A DNA stretch of 41,416 nt, taken from positions 1 through 41,416 of the forward strand of contig CAKQDG010000011.1 in assembly GCA_934219025.1 (NCBI GenBank). Direction: 5' to 3'. The position numbers were made by a program, and so were the translations under genes. The notes beneath the pieces are model-generated. The model worked only from the letters and a program-made list of their open reading frames with translations, was not told where the DNA came from and did no database searches. Shown piece by piece: positions 27,167 through 34,338 of the stretch (positions are counted from its first letter, which is position 1; each line of letters starts with the position of its first letter). This stretch comes from an uncultured Prevotella sp. (GTDB lineage Bacteria > Bacteroidota > Bacteroidia > Bacteroidales > Bacteroidaceae).

Positions 27167-28450
27167 ATGAAAACATCACCTTGGGCATGGGTGCCCACAT
27201 TATACTTTGCAGAAGGACTGCCATACATAGCAGTCACTGTACTGGCAATAGAAATATATATGCAGCTTGGGCTTAGCGATGCCGAAATAACATTCTACAC
27301 ATCGTGGCTCTATCTGCCGTGGATGATTAAGCCCCTGTGGAGCCCGTTCCTCGACTTGTATAAGACAAAACGCTGGTGGATTACCACCATGCAGCTGCTC
27401 GTGGGAGCAGCATATGCCGGAGTGGCTTTCACAATTCAAGCTTCATGGTGGCTACAAGGCACGATATGCTTTTTCTGGATCATGGCATTTGCCAGCGCCA
27501 CACATGATGTAGCAGCCGACGGGTTCTACATGATGGGACTTAACGAGCACGACCAGGCAACTTTCGTGGGAATACGCAGCACCTTCTACCGACTGTCGAT
27601 GATATTCGGCAAAGGAGCCTTGATTGCACTTGCCGGCAGTCTGCAAGTGGTATTCAGATACCAGATAAAATATTCATGGTGTCTGATATTCTTTGCTCTT
27701 ACCGGACTGTTCATCGCCCTATTCCTCTATCACAACTATATCTTGCCTCGACCAAAAGAAGACATAAACCATGAAGAAAGGCGCACGGCAGGAGAACTGT
27801 TAAGTGAATTCTGCACCACATTCGCAACGTTTTTCAAGAAGAAACAGATACTACTTGCCATCGCCTTCATGCTACTATTCAGATTGCCAGAGGCTTTGCT
27901 CACACCTGTATCTCAGCTTTTCCTTCAGGCACAGCCCAGCAAAGGCGGACTGGGACTGTCGCCAATGGAGTTCGGACTGGTAAACGGCACGGTGGGCGTT
28001 ATCGGCCTGCTTGCCGGAGGCATCATCGGAGGTATTGTGGCAAGTCGCGACGGACTGAAGCGCTGGCTCTGGCCTATGACTTTTGCCATTACAATCCCGA
28101 ATATCACATACGTGTTTCTCGCCTTTGACATGCCCGACAATCTGTTTATAATAAACCTCTGCGTGTTTATAGAAAACCTGGGCTACGGCTTCGGCTTCAG
28201 CGCCTATATGCTGTTCATGATATTCTTCAGCCAAGGTGAACACAAAACATCCCACTATGCTCTCTGTACGGGGTTCATGGCTCTGTCAATGATGGTTCCG
28301 GGATTGTTTGCAGGAGCATTGGCACAAGCTGTAGGCTATCAGTGGTTCTTCGTGATAGTGATGATGAGCTGTCTGCTGCCCTTCGTCGTGGCATCGTTCC
28401 TCAGAATACCTGAGAATTTCGGCAGACAGGACAAGGCCATTGAGGAATAG
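27167..28450 (+). CDS. AmpG-like MFS muropeptide permease
   Basis: A 427-residue inner-membrane transporter with about twelve hydrophobic segments. It begins WAWVPTLYFAEGLPY and has YTSWLYLPWMIKPLWSP, both characteristic of AmpG family permeases that import anhydro-muropeptides. Further family features are AFASATHDVAADGFYMM and FGKGALIALAG. It follows the SpoIID-containing fusion after a 9-bp repeat array and is probably co-transcribed. The neighbourhood supports a cell-wall recycling role. Other substrates of this MFS branch cannot be excluded. Confidence 0.86.
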   Translation: MKTSPWAWVPTLYFAEGLPYIAVTVLAIEIYMQLGLSDAEITFYTSWLYLPWMIKPLWSPFLDLYKTKRWWITTMQLLVGAAYAGVAFTIQASWWLQGTICFFWIMAFASATHDVAADGFYMMGLNEHDQATFVGIRSTFYRLSMIFGKGALIALAGSLQVVFRYQIKYSWCLIFFALTGLFIALFLYHNYILPRPKEDINHEERRTAGELLSEFCTTFATFFKKKQILLAIAFMLLFRLPEALLTPVSQLFLQAQPSKGGLGLSPMEFGLVNGTVGVIGLLAGGIIGGIVASRDGLKRWLWPMTFAITIPNITYVFLAFDMPDNLFIINLCVFIENLGYGFGFSAYMLFMIFFSQGEHKTSHYALCTGFMALSMMVPGLFAGALAQAVGYQWFFVIVMMSCLLPFVVASFLRIPENFGRQDKAIEE

Positions 28451-28496
28451 CAAAAAGCATAAACTGTTCCACCAAACAAAACTATTTCTACAATGC

Positions 28497-28583
28497 TACC
28501 CTCACACCCCTCACACTATCCCTCACCCGCATAGAGCAATGACGCTCAACAGGTTACGGATAAAAAGTGAGGGTGTGAGGGTA
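28497..28583. repeat. Long imperfect palindrome of CCCTCACAC motifs
   Basis: TACCCTCACACCCCTCAC (28497-28514) is complementary to GTGAGGGTGTGAGGGTA (28567-28583) apart from one bulged C. The left side carries an extra CCCTCACCC. It lies between the convergent AmpG-like (plus) and TPR regulator (minus) genes. It could terminate both, though no T tract follows, or be a dispersed palindromic repeat. Confidence 0.7.
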
Positions 28584-28638
28584 AAATAGAAAAAAATTAT
28601 TATAACTTTTCATTGCGCTCCCATGCATTGTGGAACTT

Positions 28639-30231
28639 TTACAAAGCCTTGATATAAGCATCCAAATCCGATGCTGAGCAACTGTCGCCAAACATCTTTA
28701 CAGCAAGACGCTTTCTCAGCATTGAAACAGAATTGTTCATTCTCAAGGTTAGTTTGGCAATGTCGCCTATCGACAAGCCAATTTTCAGAAGCATACACGT
28801 GCGATACTCTTGAACACTCAGCTTCGCTAAAGAAGCAAGCCGCAACTTAAACCCTGGGAATACATTGTTGGTTAGGACATGAATCAGTTCCAACTCGAAA
28901 TTTCTGTTCTTCTCGCTTTTCAGTTCCATCTCTATTGCTGTAATATCGGCAATACTCTTCTCCATATACCTTGAATATTCCTCCGTCTGCCGCAGCAACT
29001 TGTTTTGAAGAGCATTGGCCGACTTTAACTGTCGTCTGTTCCTTTCCCTCAACTTATATAGTATATAGAGAGCAACAAAAAGCATCAGTATAACAAAAGC
29101 AATGACCGATGCCATAACTGCCACCCGGTACATGTTTTCAGCCTTTTCCTCTGCCAATTCGTTCTCCTTCGACCTGTAATTATATGCAGCATTCATCTTT
29201 GCCGTTATTTCCGCAGCATCAAGCCTCTGCAGAGAATCTAAATACCTGTCATGCAGATTCAAGTATTTCCCAGCGCTGTCGGGGGCATTGCGTGCCATAT
29301 AGACATTGGCAAGATTCTTGCATGCAAACGATTTGGCATCCAGGTCGCCATAACGCATCATCATTCGCGAATAATACAGCAAGGAATCTTGAAGTCCCAA
29401 ACCTGCATATATCTGAGAACAGACATACAGATACGGACTGAAATCTGCACTTTCCTTTTCCACAACATTGGTTCCGAGCATCTGCCGTGCCTCACGAAAC
29501 TGCCTGTTGTTGGCGTATATCCCGGCAAACTGTGCACGAATGTTGCTTTCTATGTCAATAAGACGGGATTTATGTGCAAGAATTATTGCCTTGTTCATTG
29601 CATATTTACACATCAAGGTATCCGCAACCTCATTGTATGCATACGCAAGGTTGCGCAATCCCAACACCACACCGGCAGTATCACGCAGGCAACTGTCAAG
29701 CCTAACGGATTCCCTGTACTGCAAAATTGCCATTTCCATTAATCCCTGTGAGATGAGAATATTGCCCTTTTGAGAATAGATATTGCTGCGTAGCCTCAAA
29801 TCATGAAGATTCTTTGCCACGTCAGCTGCATCGTTGAAATATTTTAGTGCCTCCGGACTATTTTCTAAATCCCTATACACTATTCCTGCATAAAAATATA
29901 TTTCTGCAAGCAGATGAACATCTTTCGTTCCGGCAAATCCACACAATACATTTTTAATATGCACATCCGTTGTTTGTGGAATACCGAGCTTTGCATCACT
30001 CTTTATACACAGCAATCTATACAGCAAAGTATCCTTACCGTAAAAATCAGACAAGGCACATTTTTCCAAAAAGGCTTTTGCACTTTTAGGATTTGTATCA
30101 CACAAACTGTCAGCATGCAACAAGTGGGAATCAAACATTTCCGTCTGTTTCCTGTCGCAAGAGCTTTGCAAGATGAATCCGAATCCTGCAAGACAAAATA
30201 TAATGGCCTTGAATATTTGTCTGATATACAT
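28639..30231 (-). CDS. Membrane-anchored TPR protein with C-terminal helix-turn-helix
   Basis: A 530-residue protein of a type common in Prevotella and Bacteroides. An N-terminal lipoprotein-like signal (ILQSSC) is followed by several degenerate tetratricopeptide-like repeats to about residue 340. One membrane helix lies at about 370-392, followed by a coiled-coil linker rich in Lys, Arg and Glu. A LuxR-like helix-turn-helix at about 465-525 reads LSVQEYRTCMLLKIGLSIGD. The layout suggests that an extracytoplasmic sensor regulates transcription from the membrane. The target is unknown; the adjacent minus-strand secreted-protein operon is the simplest candidate. Confidence 0.82.
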   Translation of the reverse strand: MYIRQIFKAIIFCLAGFGFILQSSCDRKQTEMFDSHLLHADSLCDTNPKSAKAFLEKCALSDFYGKDTLLYRLLCIKSDAKLGIPQTTDVHIKNVLCGFAGTKDVHLLAEIYFYAGIVYRDLENSPEALKYFNDAADVAKNLHDLRLRSNIYSQKGNILISQGLMEMAILQYRESVRLDSCLRDTAGVVLGLRNLAYAYNEVADTLMCKYAMNKAIILAHKSRLIDIESNIRAQFAGIYANNRQFREARQMLGTNVVEKESADFSPYLYVCSQIYAGLGLQDSLLYYSRMMMRYGDLDAKSFACKNLANVYMARNAPDSAGKYLNLHDRYLDSLQRLDAAEITAKMNAAYNYRSKENELAEEKAENMYRVAVMASVIAFVILMLFVALYILYKLRERNRRQLKSANALQNKLLRQTEEYSRYMEKSIADITAIEMELKSEKNRNFELELIHVLTNNVFPGFKLRLASLAKLSVQEYRTCMLLKIGLSIGDIAKLTLRMNNSVSMLRKRLAVKMFGDSCSASDLDAYIKAL

Positions 30232-30257
30232 TGTTAATTGTTCCGTTATACATATTC

Positions 30258-30297
30258 AAACGTATGTTGCCATAAATTATTGTGGCAACATACGTTT
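30258..30297 (-). terminator. Hairpin between the secreted-protein operon and the TPR regulator
   Basis: A perfect 15-bp stem (30258-30272 with 30283-30297) and 10-nt loop lies just past the last gene of the operon and just before the regulator start. Only a short T run follows on the minus strand. It may be a terminator or a protein-binding site. Confidence 0.55.
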
Positions 30298-30325
30298 AAT
30301 TGTAACACTATTAAGGAGTGGGAAA

Positions 30326-30734
30326 CTATTTCGACCACTTCAATGATTGAGAGTTTCCGTCTGCATCACTGATTACAATGGAATAATTACCCTTAGGTAA
30401 ACTTGTTGTGCTAATCTCTCCTTTAGGTTCTACAATAGCACCTGTATCTACAACATTACCACTCTTTAATGAAACTATATGGTAAGCCCCCGGATAAACA
30501 TTATCAATTTCTTTAAAATCATACTTGATTTTATCAGTATCGACAATTATACCAGGAAAGCCAGGATCAACAATGGGGAGCTGTTCTGGTACCTTGTACA
30601 AGAATGGTTCACCTGATGTAGTCCCATTTTTATTAATATAAGACAACCTAAACTCCGAATTTACTCCCTTGTGCAAAAAGATTCACGTTCAAAAAGATGA
30701 ACAATACGATAGCAAATATTTTATTTACCTTCAT
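30326..30734 (-). pseudogene. Short secreted protein with T9SS-like C-terminal domain, frameshifted
   Basis: From the ATG at 30734 the sequence encodes a good signal peptide (MKVNKIFAIVLFIFLNVNLFA) but stops after about 28 codons. A second frame continues for about 115 residues to 30326 and ends with a beta-rich segment, PGAYHIVSLKSGNVV to LPKGNYSIVISDADGN, resembling a type A sorting or Ig-like C-terminal domain. Removing one base, for example from the GGG after CAA, joins them as LFAQGVNSEFRLSY, a natural cleavage context. The start overlaps the previous gene's stop (ATGA), so this was the last gene of a coupled operon. It could be a true mutation or a sequencing error. Confidence 0.65.
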
Positions 30735-31165
30735 AAAATAATTTTTTTTGATTTTACTTTATTATCTCTATCTATAATATAAAATACATATATTCCTTTT
30801 TTCAAACATATTTCAAAACAATTGAAGTTCTGTTTATGGCAGACCAAGGTTCCCATACTATTAAAAATGTTTAGTTCCTTAATTTTCGAATTAGACGAAA
30901 CCGATACAGAATTTTCCTTAACATTAATAGACAAGTGACTCTCATCTAACGAAGTAATTATATTATTCGTTATAATCCTCATCCAATTTGTATAACTTGT
31001 TCCATAATCATTTTCATTCGAGAAGCACCATAATTCATCAGGATAAACATCTTCAAAACTAAGACGACAAGGCAAAGACAGAGTCTCATCTACAGGCATG
31101 GTAACATATGGTAATCCTAAATTATCATACCAAGCGTATTTTAACAAAAACGCCCCACCCGTCAT
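30731..31165 (-). pseudogene. C-terminal part of a T9SS-type secreted protein, after a frameshift
   Basis: This 144-residue frame has no signal peptide. Read upstream past its ATG, the same frame continues as TDESDVYDVELELTSGT and joins the preceding frame at an A7 run (T7 on the plus strand at 31216-31222). It contains the motif SNENDYGTSYTNW, also seen as SENDYGT in the neighbouring protein. It ends with a typical T9SS type A C-terminal segment (KIKELNIFNSMGTLV, then KKGIYVFYI and KSKKIIL). With one added A in the run, the protein would be about 329 residues from 31719. Confidence 0.7.
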
Positions 31166-31176
31166 CGTTCCTGACG

Positions 31177-31719
31177 TTAGCTCAAGTTCAACATCATAGA
31201 CATCTGATTCATCTGTTTTTTTGATACATTTACAATATTAATTTCCGGATTTTTCAACAACACATCAAAATACAAATTTTGATACAGTTCATAATATATG
31301 CCTTTATAATAAAGGGAACATTTCAATGTAGCGTTCCTTGAATATCCACATACATCATCATACGGAAAATCAGACAAATTTATATCCTCATTAATAAACT
31401 GCTTACCAGAAAGAAAGTGCGTTACCTTAAGTTCCAAACCGTTATTTTTGCAAAATTCATTATAATTTCTTTCATACTTCTTTCCATTATTAATAAATTC
31501 ATAAACAATACTCCAATTTAAAAATTTACAGTCGTTATAATCAATAATGCAACCATCAACATCACAAATGGAAAACACACAATTATCTTGGTCCATAAGA
31601 CGAATTCTACTATCGTCATTTTGAGTTATTCCATTTACTGTAGCCCTTATTTTAAGTTGGTTTGATGCTACTATAGACATGCAAAAAGACAGAAAATATA
31701 AAATAATAACTTTCTTCAT
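31177..31719 (-). CDS. N-terminal part of a secreted protein interrupted at an A7 tract
   Basis: This 180-residue frame starts with a signal peptide (MKKVIILYFLSFCMSIVAS) and continues as a beta-rich extracellular sequence with several cysteines. It runs out at NIVNVSKK followed by KQMNQMSMM-like sequence that does not fit the composition before it. The other frame, starting inside the A7 run, continues sensibly into 30731-31165. The start overlaps the previous gene's stop (ATGA). The function is unknown; the order and repeated motif suggest it is a relative of the preceding protein without its protease-like domain. Confidence 0.65.
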   Translation of the reverse strand: MKKVIILYFLSFCMSIVASNQLKIRATVNGITQNDDSRIRLMDQDNCVFSICDVDGCIIDYNDCKFLNWSIVYEFINNGKKYERNYNEFCKNNGLELKVTHFLSGKQFINEDINLSDFPYDDVCGYSRNATLKCSLYYKGIYYELYQNLYFDVLLKNPEINIVNVSKKQMNQMSMMLNLS

Positions 31720-32108
31720 CGTTTAATCTTATAAATTTGTTTTATGGTATTACACATCACATTTAGATTATTATCCATTCTAACCAACCTGCTGTTTTGC
31801 AGTTTACTATTAGTTCTGAATGAATCATAACTGACATTCATCGACCTTAAAGTTGTTCCATAATCATTTTCAGAAAATATGTCAATGAAAATTTGCGATT
31901 TTATACTTACATTATCTATATGTAACGATATGTCATCCTGTGAGTAATAAGACCTATTTAAAATAGTTCCAGCCCCTGTCGACACTGCAACTAATGTTCG
32001 ATATGCTCCTCTTTGGTTTAAATTCAAATCAAAGCCAAAGTTCTTATTATCTGAATTAGGCAATACATTATTGATTGTATAACTTTTTATCAAAGGGCGA
32101 CAATCCAA
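31716..32108 (-). pseudogene. C-terminal part of the metzincin-like secreted protein, after a frameshift
   Basis: This 130-residue frame lacks a start signal. Traced upstream it reads KKYNRAVFLDCRPLIKSY and joins the 32090-33316 frame in an A7 run (plus-strand T7 at 32127-32133); eight A residues would give one continuous protein of about 530 residues. The fragment has a beta-sandwich-like composition and the motif FSENDYGTTLRS, matching SNENDYGTSYT in the next gene. It ends NTIKQIYKIKR, with its stop in ATGA overlapping the next start. Confidence 0.65.
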
Positions 32109-33316
32109 GAATACTGCTCTATTATATTTTTTTCAATTCCATTTTTATTTATCCTAAAGAACACATTTCCTTGCAAATAAGTAGATTCGTCTAAATAATC
32201 TTGTTCTTGTTGCTCTAATGACAAAGAATAACATGTCTCAAAACTCTTATCTAAAGTATCATATCTCCTTAGTTGCCTGTTGAAAGCTTGAAATTCCCAA
32301 ATCAAAGGATGTAATTGATTACCGTTATTATCTAAAACCGAAAAACATAAACTGTCATAGATATTACCAAAGTAAGTTTCATCCAAATTTTTTGTCTGCA
32401 AAGTCAAATCATAGTCTTTTACCTTCCATCCTATTTCTGATAATACATTTAGTGTTTGTTTATCTATATACATTAATTTACTTTCGTTTTTAATATCATA
32501 GTCCAAAAGCTTATCATCTGAAAATGAGAAATAGCATCCACTAACTCCTTGAACGAATCCTTGTTCTGTGGTATATAATGGATATAGCCCTTCTTTTGTG
32601 GACAAAAAGAGGTCTTGCCTAAAGAAATTCTCCAAATCTATAGTTTGAGACATGTTTATTGATTTATTAGTTATAAGATAATCAAATGGAGACATTAAGT
32701 TCCGAACAGAATATCCAACACTTCCATTTTCTTTTCTTACGATACTGGTGCCAAAGCCCAAAGCGTGAGCTATATGTCGAAGAAGCATGGTCTTAAGATT
32801 TACACTTCCATAAATATGTGAATCTTCAGGCCAAGCAACTAGCCAATCTATATTTGGATTAAGTTCTATTTCCGCATCCTCGCGACCTGATGTATGCCTA
32901 AATAGCTGTTTTGATAAACTTTTCGGATAAATTCTATTATTGAATAACGCATAATAAACAGTTGTTCTTATTTCAACATCATCATTTAAATTAGAGTTGG
33001 TTTTTATCAATATAGAAATCGGACTAATTATATCTAAATTATCCTCCCAAATATTTATAGCTAAACTTATACAACGCAAGACGCCAATATCATAAAAATC
33101 ATCCTTTAAATATTTTACTGCTATTTTCTTTTGTCTTGATTCAAAAACAATTGTATCACTTTCTTCATTATAATTCTTATAAGAAGATTTCTTTATACAT
33201 TTCTTTATAGAATTGTTTTGAACTCTATCTTCATAACAGATCTTATACAATTCGTTTTTTTGACAAAAGCTCATCAAAGGTAAAAAAATGAATAGTAATA
33301 ATAATAACTTCTTCAT
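32090..33316 (-). CDS. Metzincin-like secreted protein with degenerate catalytic motif, frameshifted near the end
   Basis: A 408-residue frame with a clear signal peptide (MKKLLLLLFIFLPLMSFC). The middle resembles a matrixin or leishmanolysin-like metalloprotease. At about residues 174-184 it reads LRHIAHALGFG, where active family members have HEIAHALGFG. The first zinc His and the catalytic Glu are therefore replaced by Arg and His. A later LNVLSEIGW matches the Met-turn and end region of such folds only loosely. The protein is probably non-catalytic. The frame leaves the natural course after NKNGIEK at an A7 run and ends in unrelated residues. It sits in an AT-rich operon with three similar secreted proteins. 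Confidence 0.65.
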   Translation of the reverse strand: MKKLLLLLFIFLPLMSFCQKNELYKICYEDRVQNNSIKKCIKKSSYKNYNEESDTIVFESRQKKIAVKYLKDDFYDIGVLRCISLAINIWEDNLDIISPISILIKTNSNLNDDVEIRTTVYYALFNNRIYPKSLSKQLFRHTSGREDAEIELNPNIDWLVAWPEDSHIYGSVNLKTMLLRHIAHALGFGTSIVRKENGSVGYSVRNLMSPFDYLITNKSINMSQTIDLENFFRQDLFLSTKEGLYPLYTTEQGFVQGVSGCYFSFSDDKLLDYDIKNESKLMYIDKQTLNVLSEIGWKVKDYDLTLQTKNLDETYFGNIYDSLCFSVLDNNGNQLHPLIWEFQAFNRQLRRYDTLDKSFETCYSLSLEQQEQDYLDESTYLQGNVFFRINKNGIEKNIIEQYSWIVAL

Positions 33317-33335
33317 GTTTATCTATATTTTTTCT

Positions 33336-33683
33336 TTAAAAAAATCCAAACAAATGTACCTCTCTATAGTATATATCTATTGTAGCTTTTTGGCTAGAAT
33401 CATCATCCGGTACTGTGATTGTAGTTTCGTCTTGTGTAATGTCAAGATTTGAGCAGTGAATAATAGTACCATAGTTGTTTTTTATTACGACCTGCACACC
33501 AGCCAAAATTGTGTCTGATTTTAAAGTTATATCATCTCCATTTTGACTGACAGTTGGAACTTCGGAACAATGACCTGACTGGAATATATTTCCACGTACT
33601 TCTGTCAATTCAACTTTCTGGCAATAACACTCAACTACGACAAAAGTGTAGACAATAGAAAAAAGGAATGATTTAAAATTCAT
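33336..33683 (-). CDS. Small secreted DUF3244-like protein
   Basis: A 115-residue protein with a signal peptide of about 21 residues (ending VVECYCQ). The rest is a small beta-sandwich-type domain: GDDITLKSDTILAGVQVVI, then NNYGTIIH and TITVPDD. This resembles the small DUF3244 family of Bacteroidales secreted proteins, but identification by eye is tentative. The NNYGT motif echoes ENDYGT in the two downstream proteins. It is the first gene of the AT-rich operon and is intact. Confidence 0.6.
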   Translation of the reverse strand: MNFKSFLFSIVYTFVVVECYCQKVELTEVRGNIFQSGHCSEVPTVSQNGDDITLKSDTILAGVQVVIKNNYGTIIHCSNLDITQDETTITVPDDDSSQKATIDIYYREVHLFGFF

Positions 33684-33728
33684 AGACTTAATTGTTTTAA
33701 ATTAAAATATCAAATAATTTGTTTGATG

Positions 33729-33736
33729 CAAATTTA
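33729..33736 (-). promoter_or_regulatory. Putative -7 promoter box for the AT-rich secreted-protein operon
   Basis: On the minus strand TAAATTTG matches TAnnTTTG, 46 bp before the ATG at 33683. AT-richness makes chance matches more likely here. Confidence 0.45.
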
Positions 33737-33897
33737 ACACACTAAACTATTTAAACATAAAAAATTAAGTCACAAAAATATCACAAGTTACAACATTCTT
33801 ATAATCAGCAACTTGTCATTCAAAAAAACAAATAAAACAGGGTGTGCAAAAATAAGAAATACAAAAAATACTGACATATTCAAGATTGGTACAAAGA

Positions 33898-33944
33898 AAA
33901 GCGGTTGGACAAAGACCTTTTGAGGGTCATTATCCAACCGCTTT
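33898..33944 (-). terminator. Rho-independent terminator of the miniprotein gene
   Basis: A 12-bp stem AAAGCGGTTGGA (33898-33909) with TCCAACCGCTTT (33933-33944) encloses a second stem GACC/GGTC. On the minus strand it ends in a T-rich tract. It lies 39 bp after the miniprotein stop. Confidence 0.88.
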
Positions 33945-33982
33945 CTTTATGAAATGTATGAATCTAAAATGCAATCAGAAGA

Positions 33983-34075
33983 TTACTTGTAGAGTTTCAT
34001 ACCGATGTTCATACCTACACTTGCCAACACTGCGAATGCTACTACACTAGCTGTTACTAACATAAAAGTAATCAT
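33983..34075 (-). CDS. 30-residue single-helix membrane miniprotein
   Basis: A short frame beginning ATG ATT ACT encodes 30 residues: MITFMLVTASVVAFAVLASV followed by GMNIGMKLYK. It is one hydrophobic helix with a short basic tail and would sit in a membrane. A purine-rich AAAGGAAAAG precedes the ATG. It has its own promoter box (34168-34175) and a strong terminator (33898-33944), so this looks like a real independent transcript of about 270 nt. I do not recognise the family. It could be a regulatory peptide, a toxin-like peptide or a subunit of a membrane complex. Confidence 0.6.
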   Translation of the reverse strand: MITFMLVTASVVAFAVLASVGMNIGMKLYK

Positions 34076-34091
34076 AATTCTTTTCCTTTCT

Positions 34092-34130
34092 TTAGTTATC
34101 GTTATACAATCTTTTTACCGCTGCTCTCAT
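34092..34130 (-). other. Possible 12-codon upstream open reading frame
   Basis: In the miniprotein leader, ATG to TAA encodes MRAAVKRLYNDN and ends 16 nt before the miniprotein ATG. A short stem GCTGC/GCAGC overlaps its start. It may be a leader peptide or chance. Confidence 0.3.
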
Positions 34131-34167
34131 TGCAGCTTCTTAATACCTTGTTTCTTTATTTCTGATG

Positions 34168-34196
34168 CAAAGGTAATGCCTTTTGTGCTCGTGCAC
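34168..34196 (-). promoter_or_regulatory. Promoter box and palindrome for the miniprotein gene
   Basis: On the minus strand TACCTTTG (34175-34168) matches TAnnTTTG. Just upstream, TTGTGC-TCGT-GCACAA (34181-34196) is a 6-bp-armed palindrome located between the -33 and -7 positions, a typical operator placement. Confidence 0.5.
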
Positions 34197-34338
34197 AACA
34201 AAAAACAACCAAATAAGCCGATAAGCCTCTTTTTATTGATATTCATCAAATATCGCAAATGCCGGAATTAGAAAAATGTAAGTCACTTGATATAGATCAT
34301 GGCAAATACATTACAAATGTATGACAAAAATTCAGTTA

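Noticed and set aside
26676..27224. A minus-strand frame with repeated GRLGHLG-type tripeptides, looking collagen-like
   Set aside because: It is the reverse of the 9-bp repeat array before the AmpG-like gene; nothing else supports a protein there.
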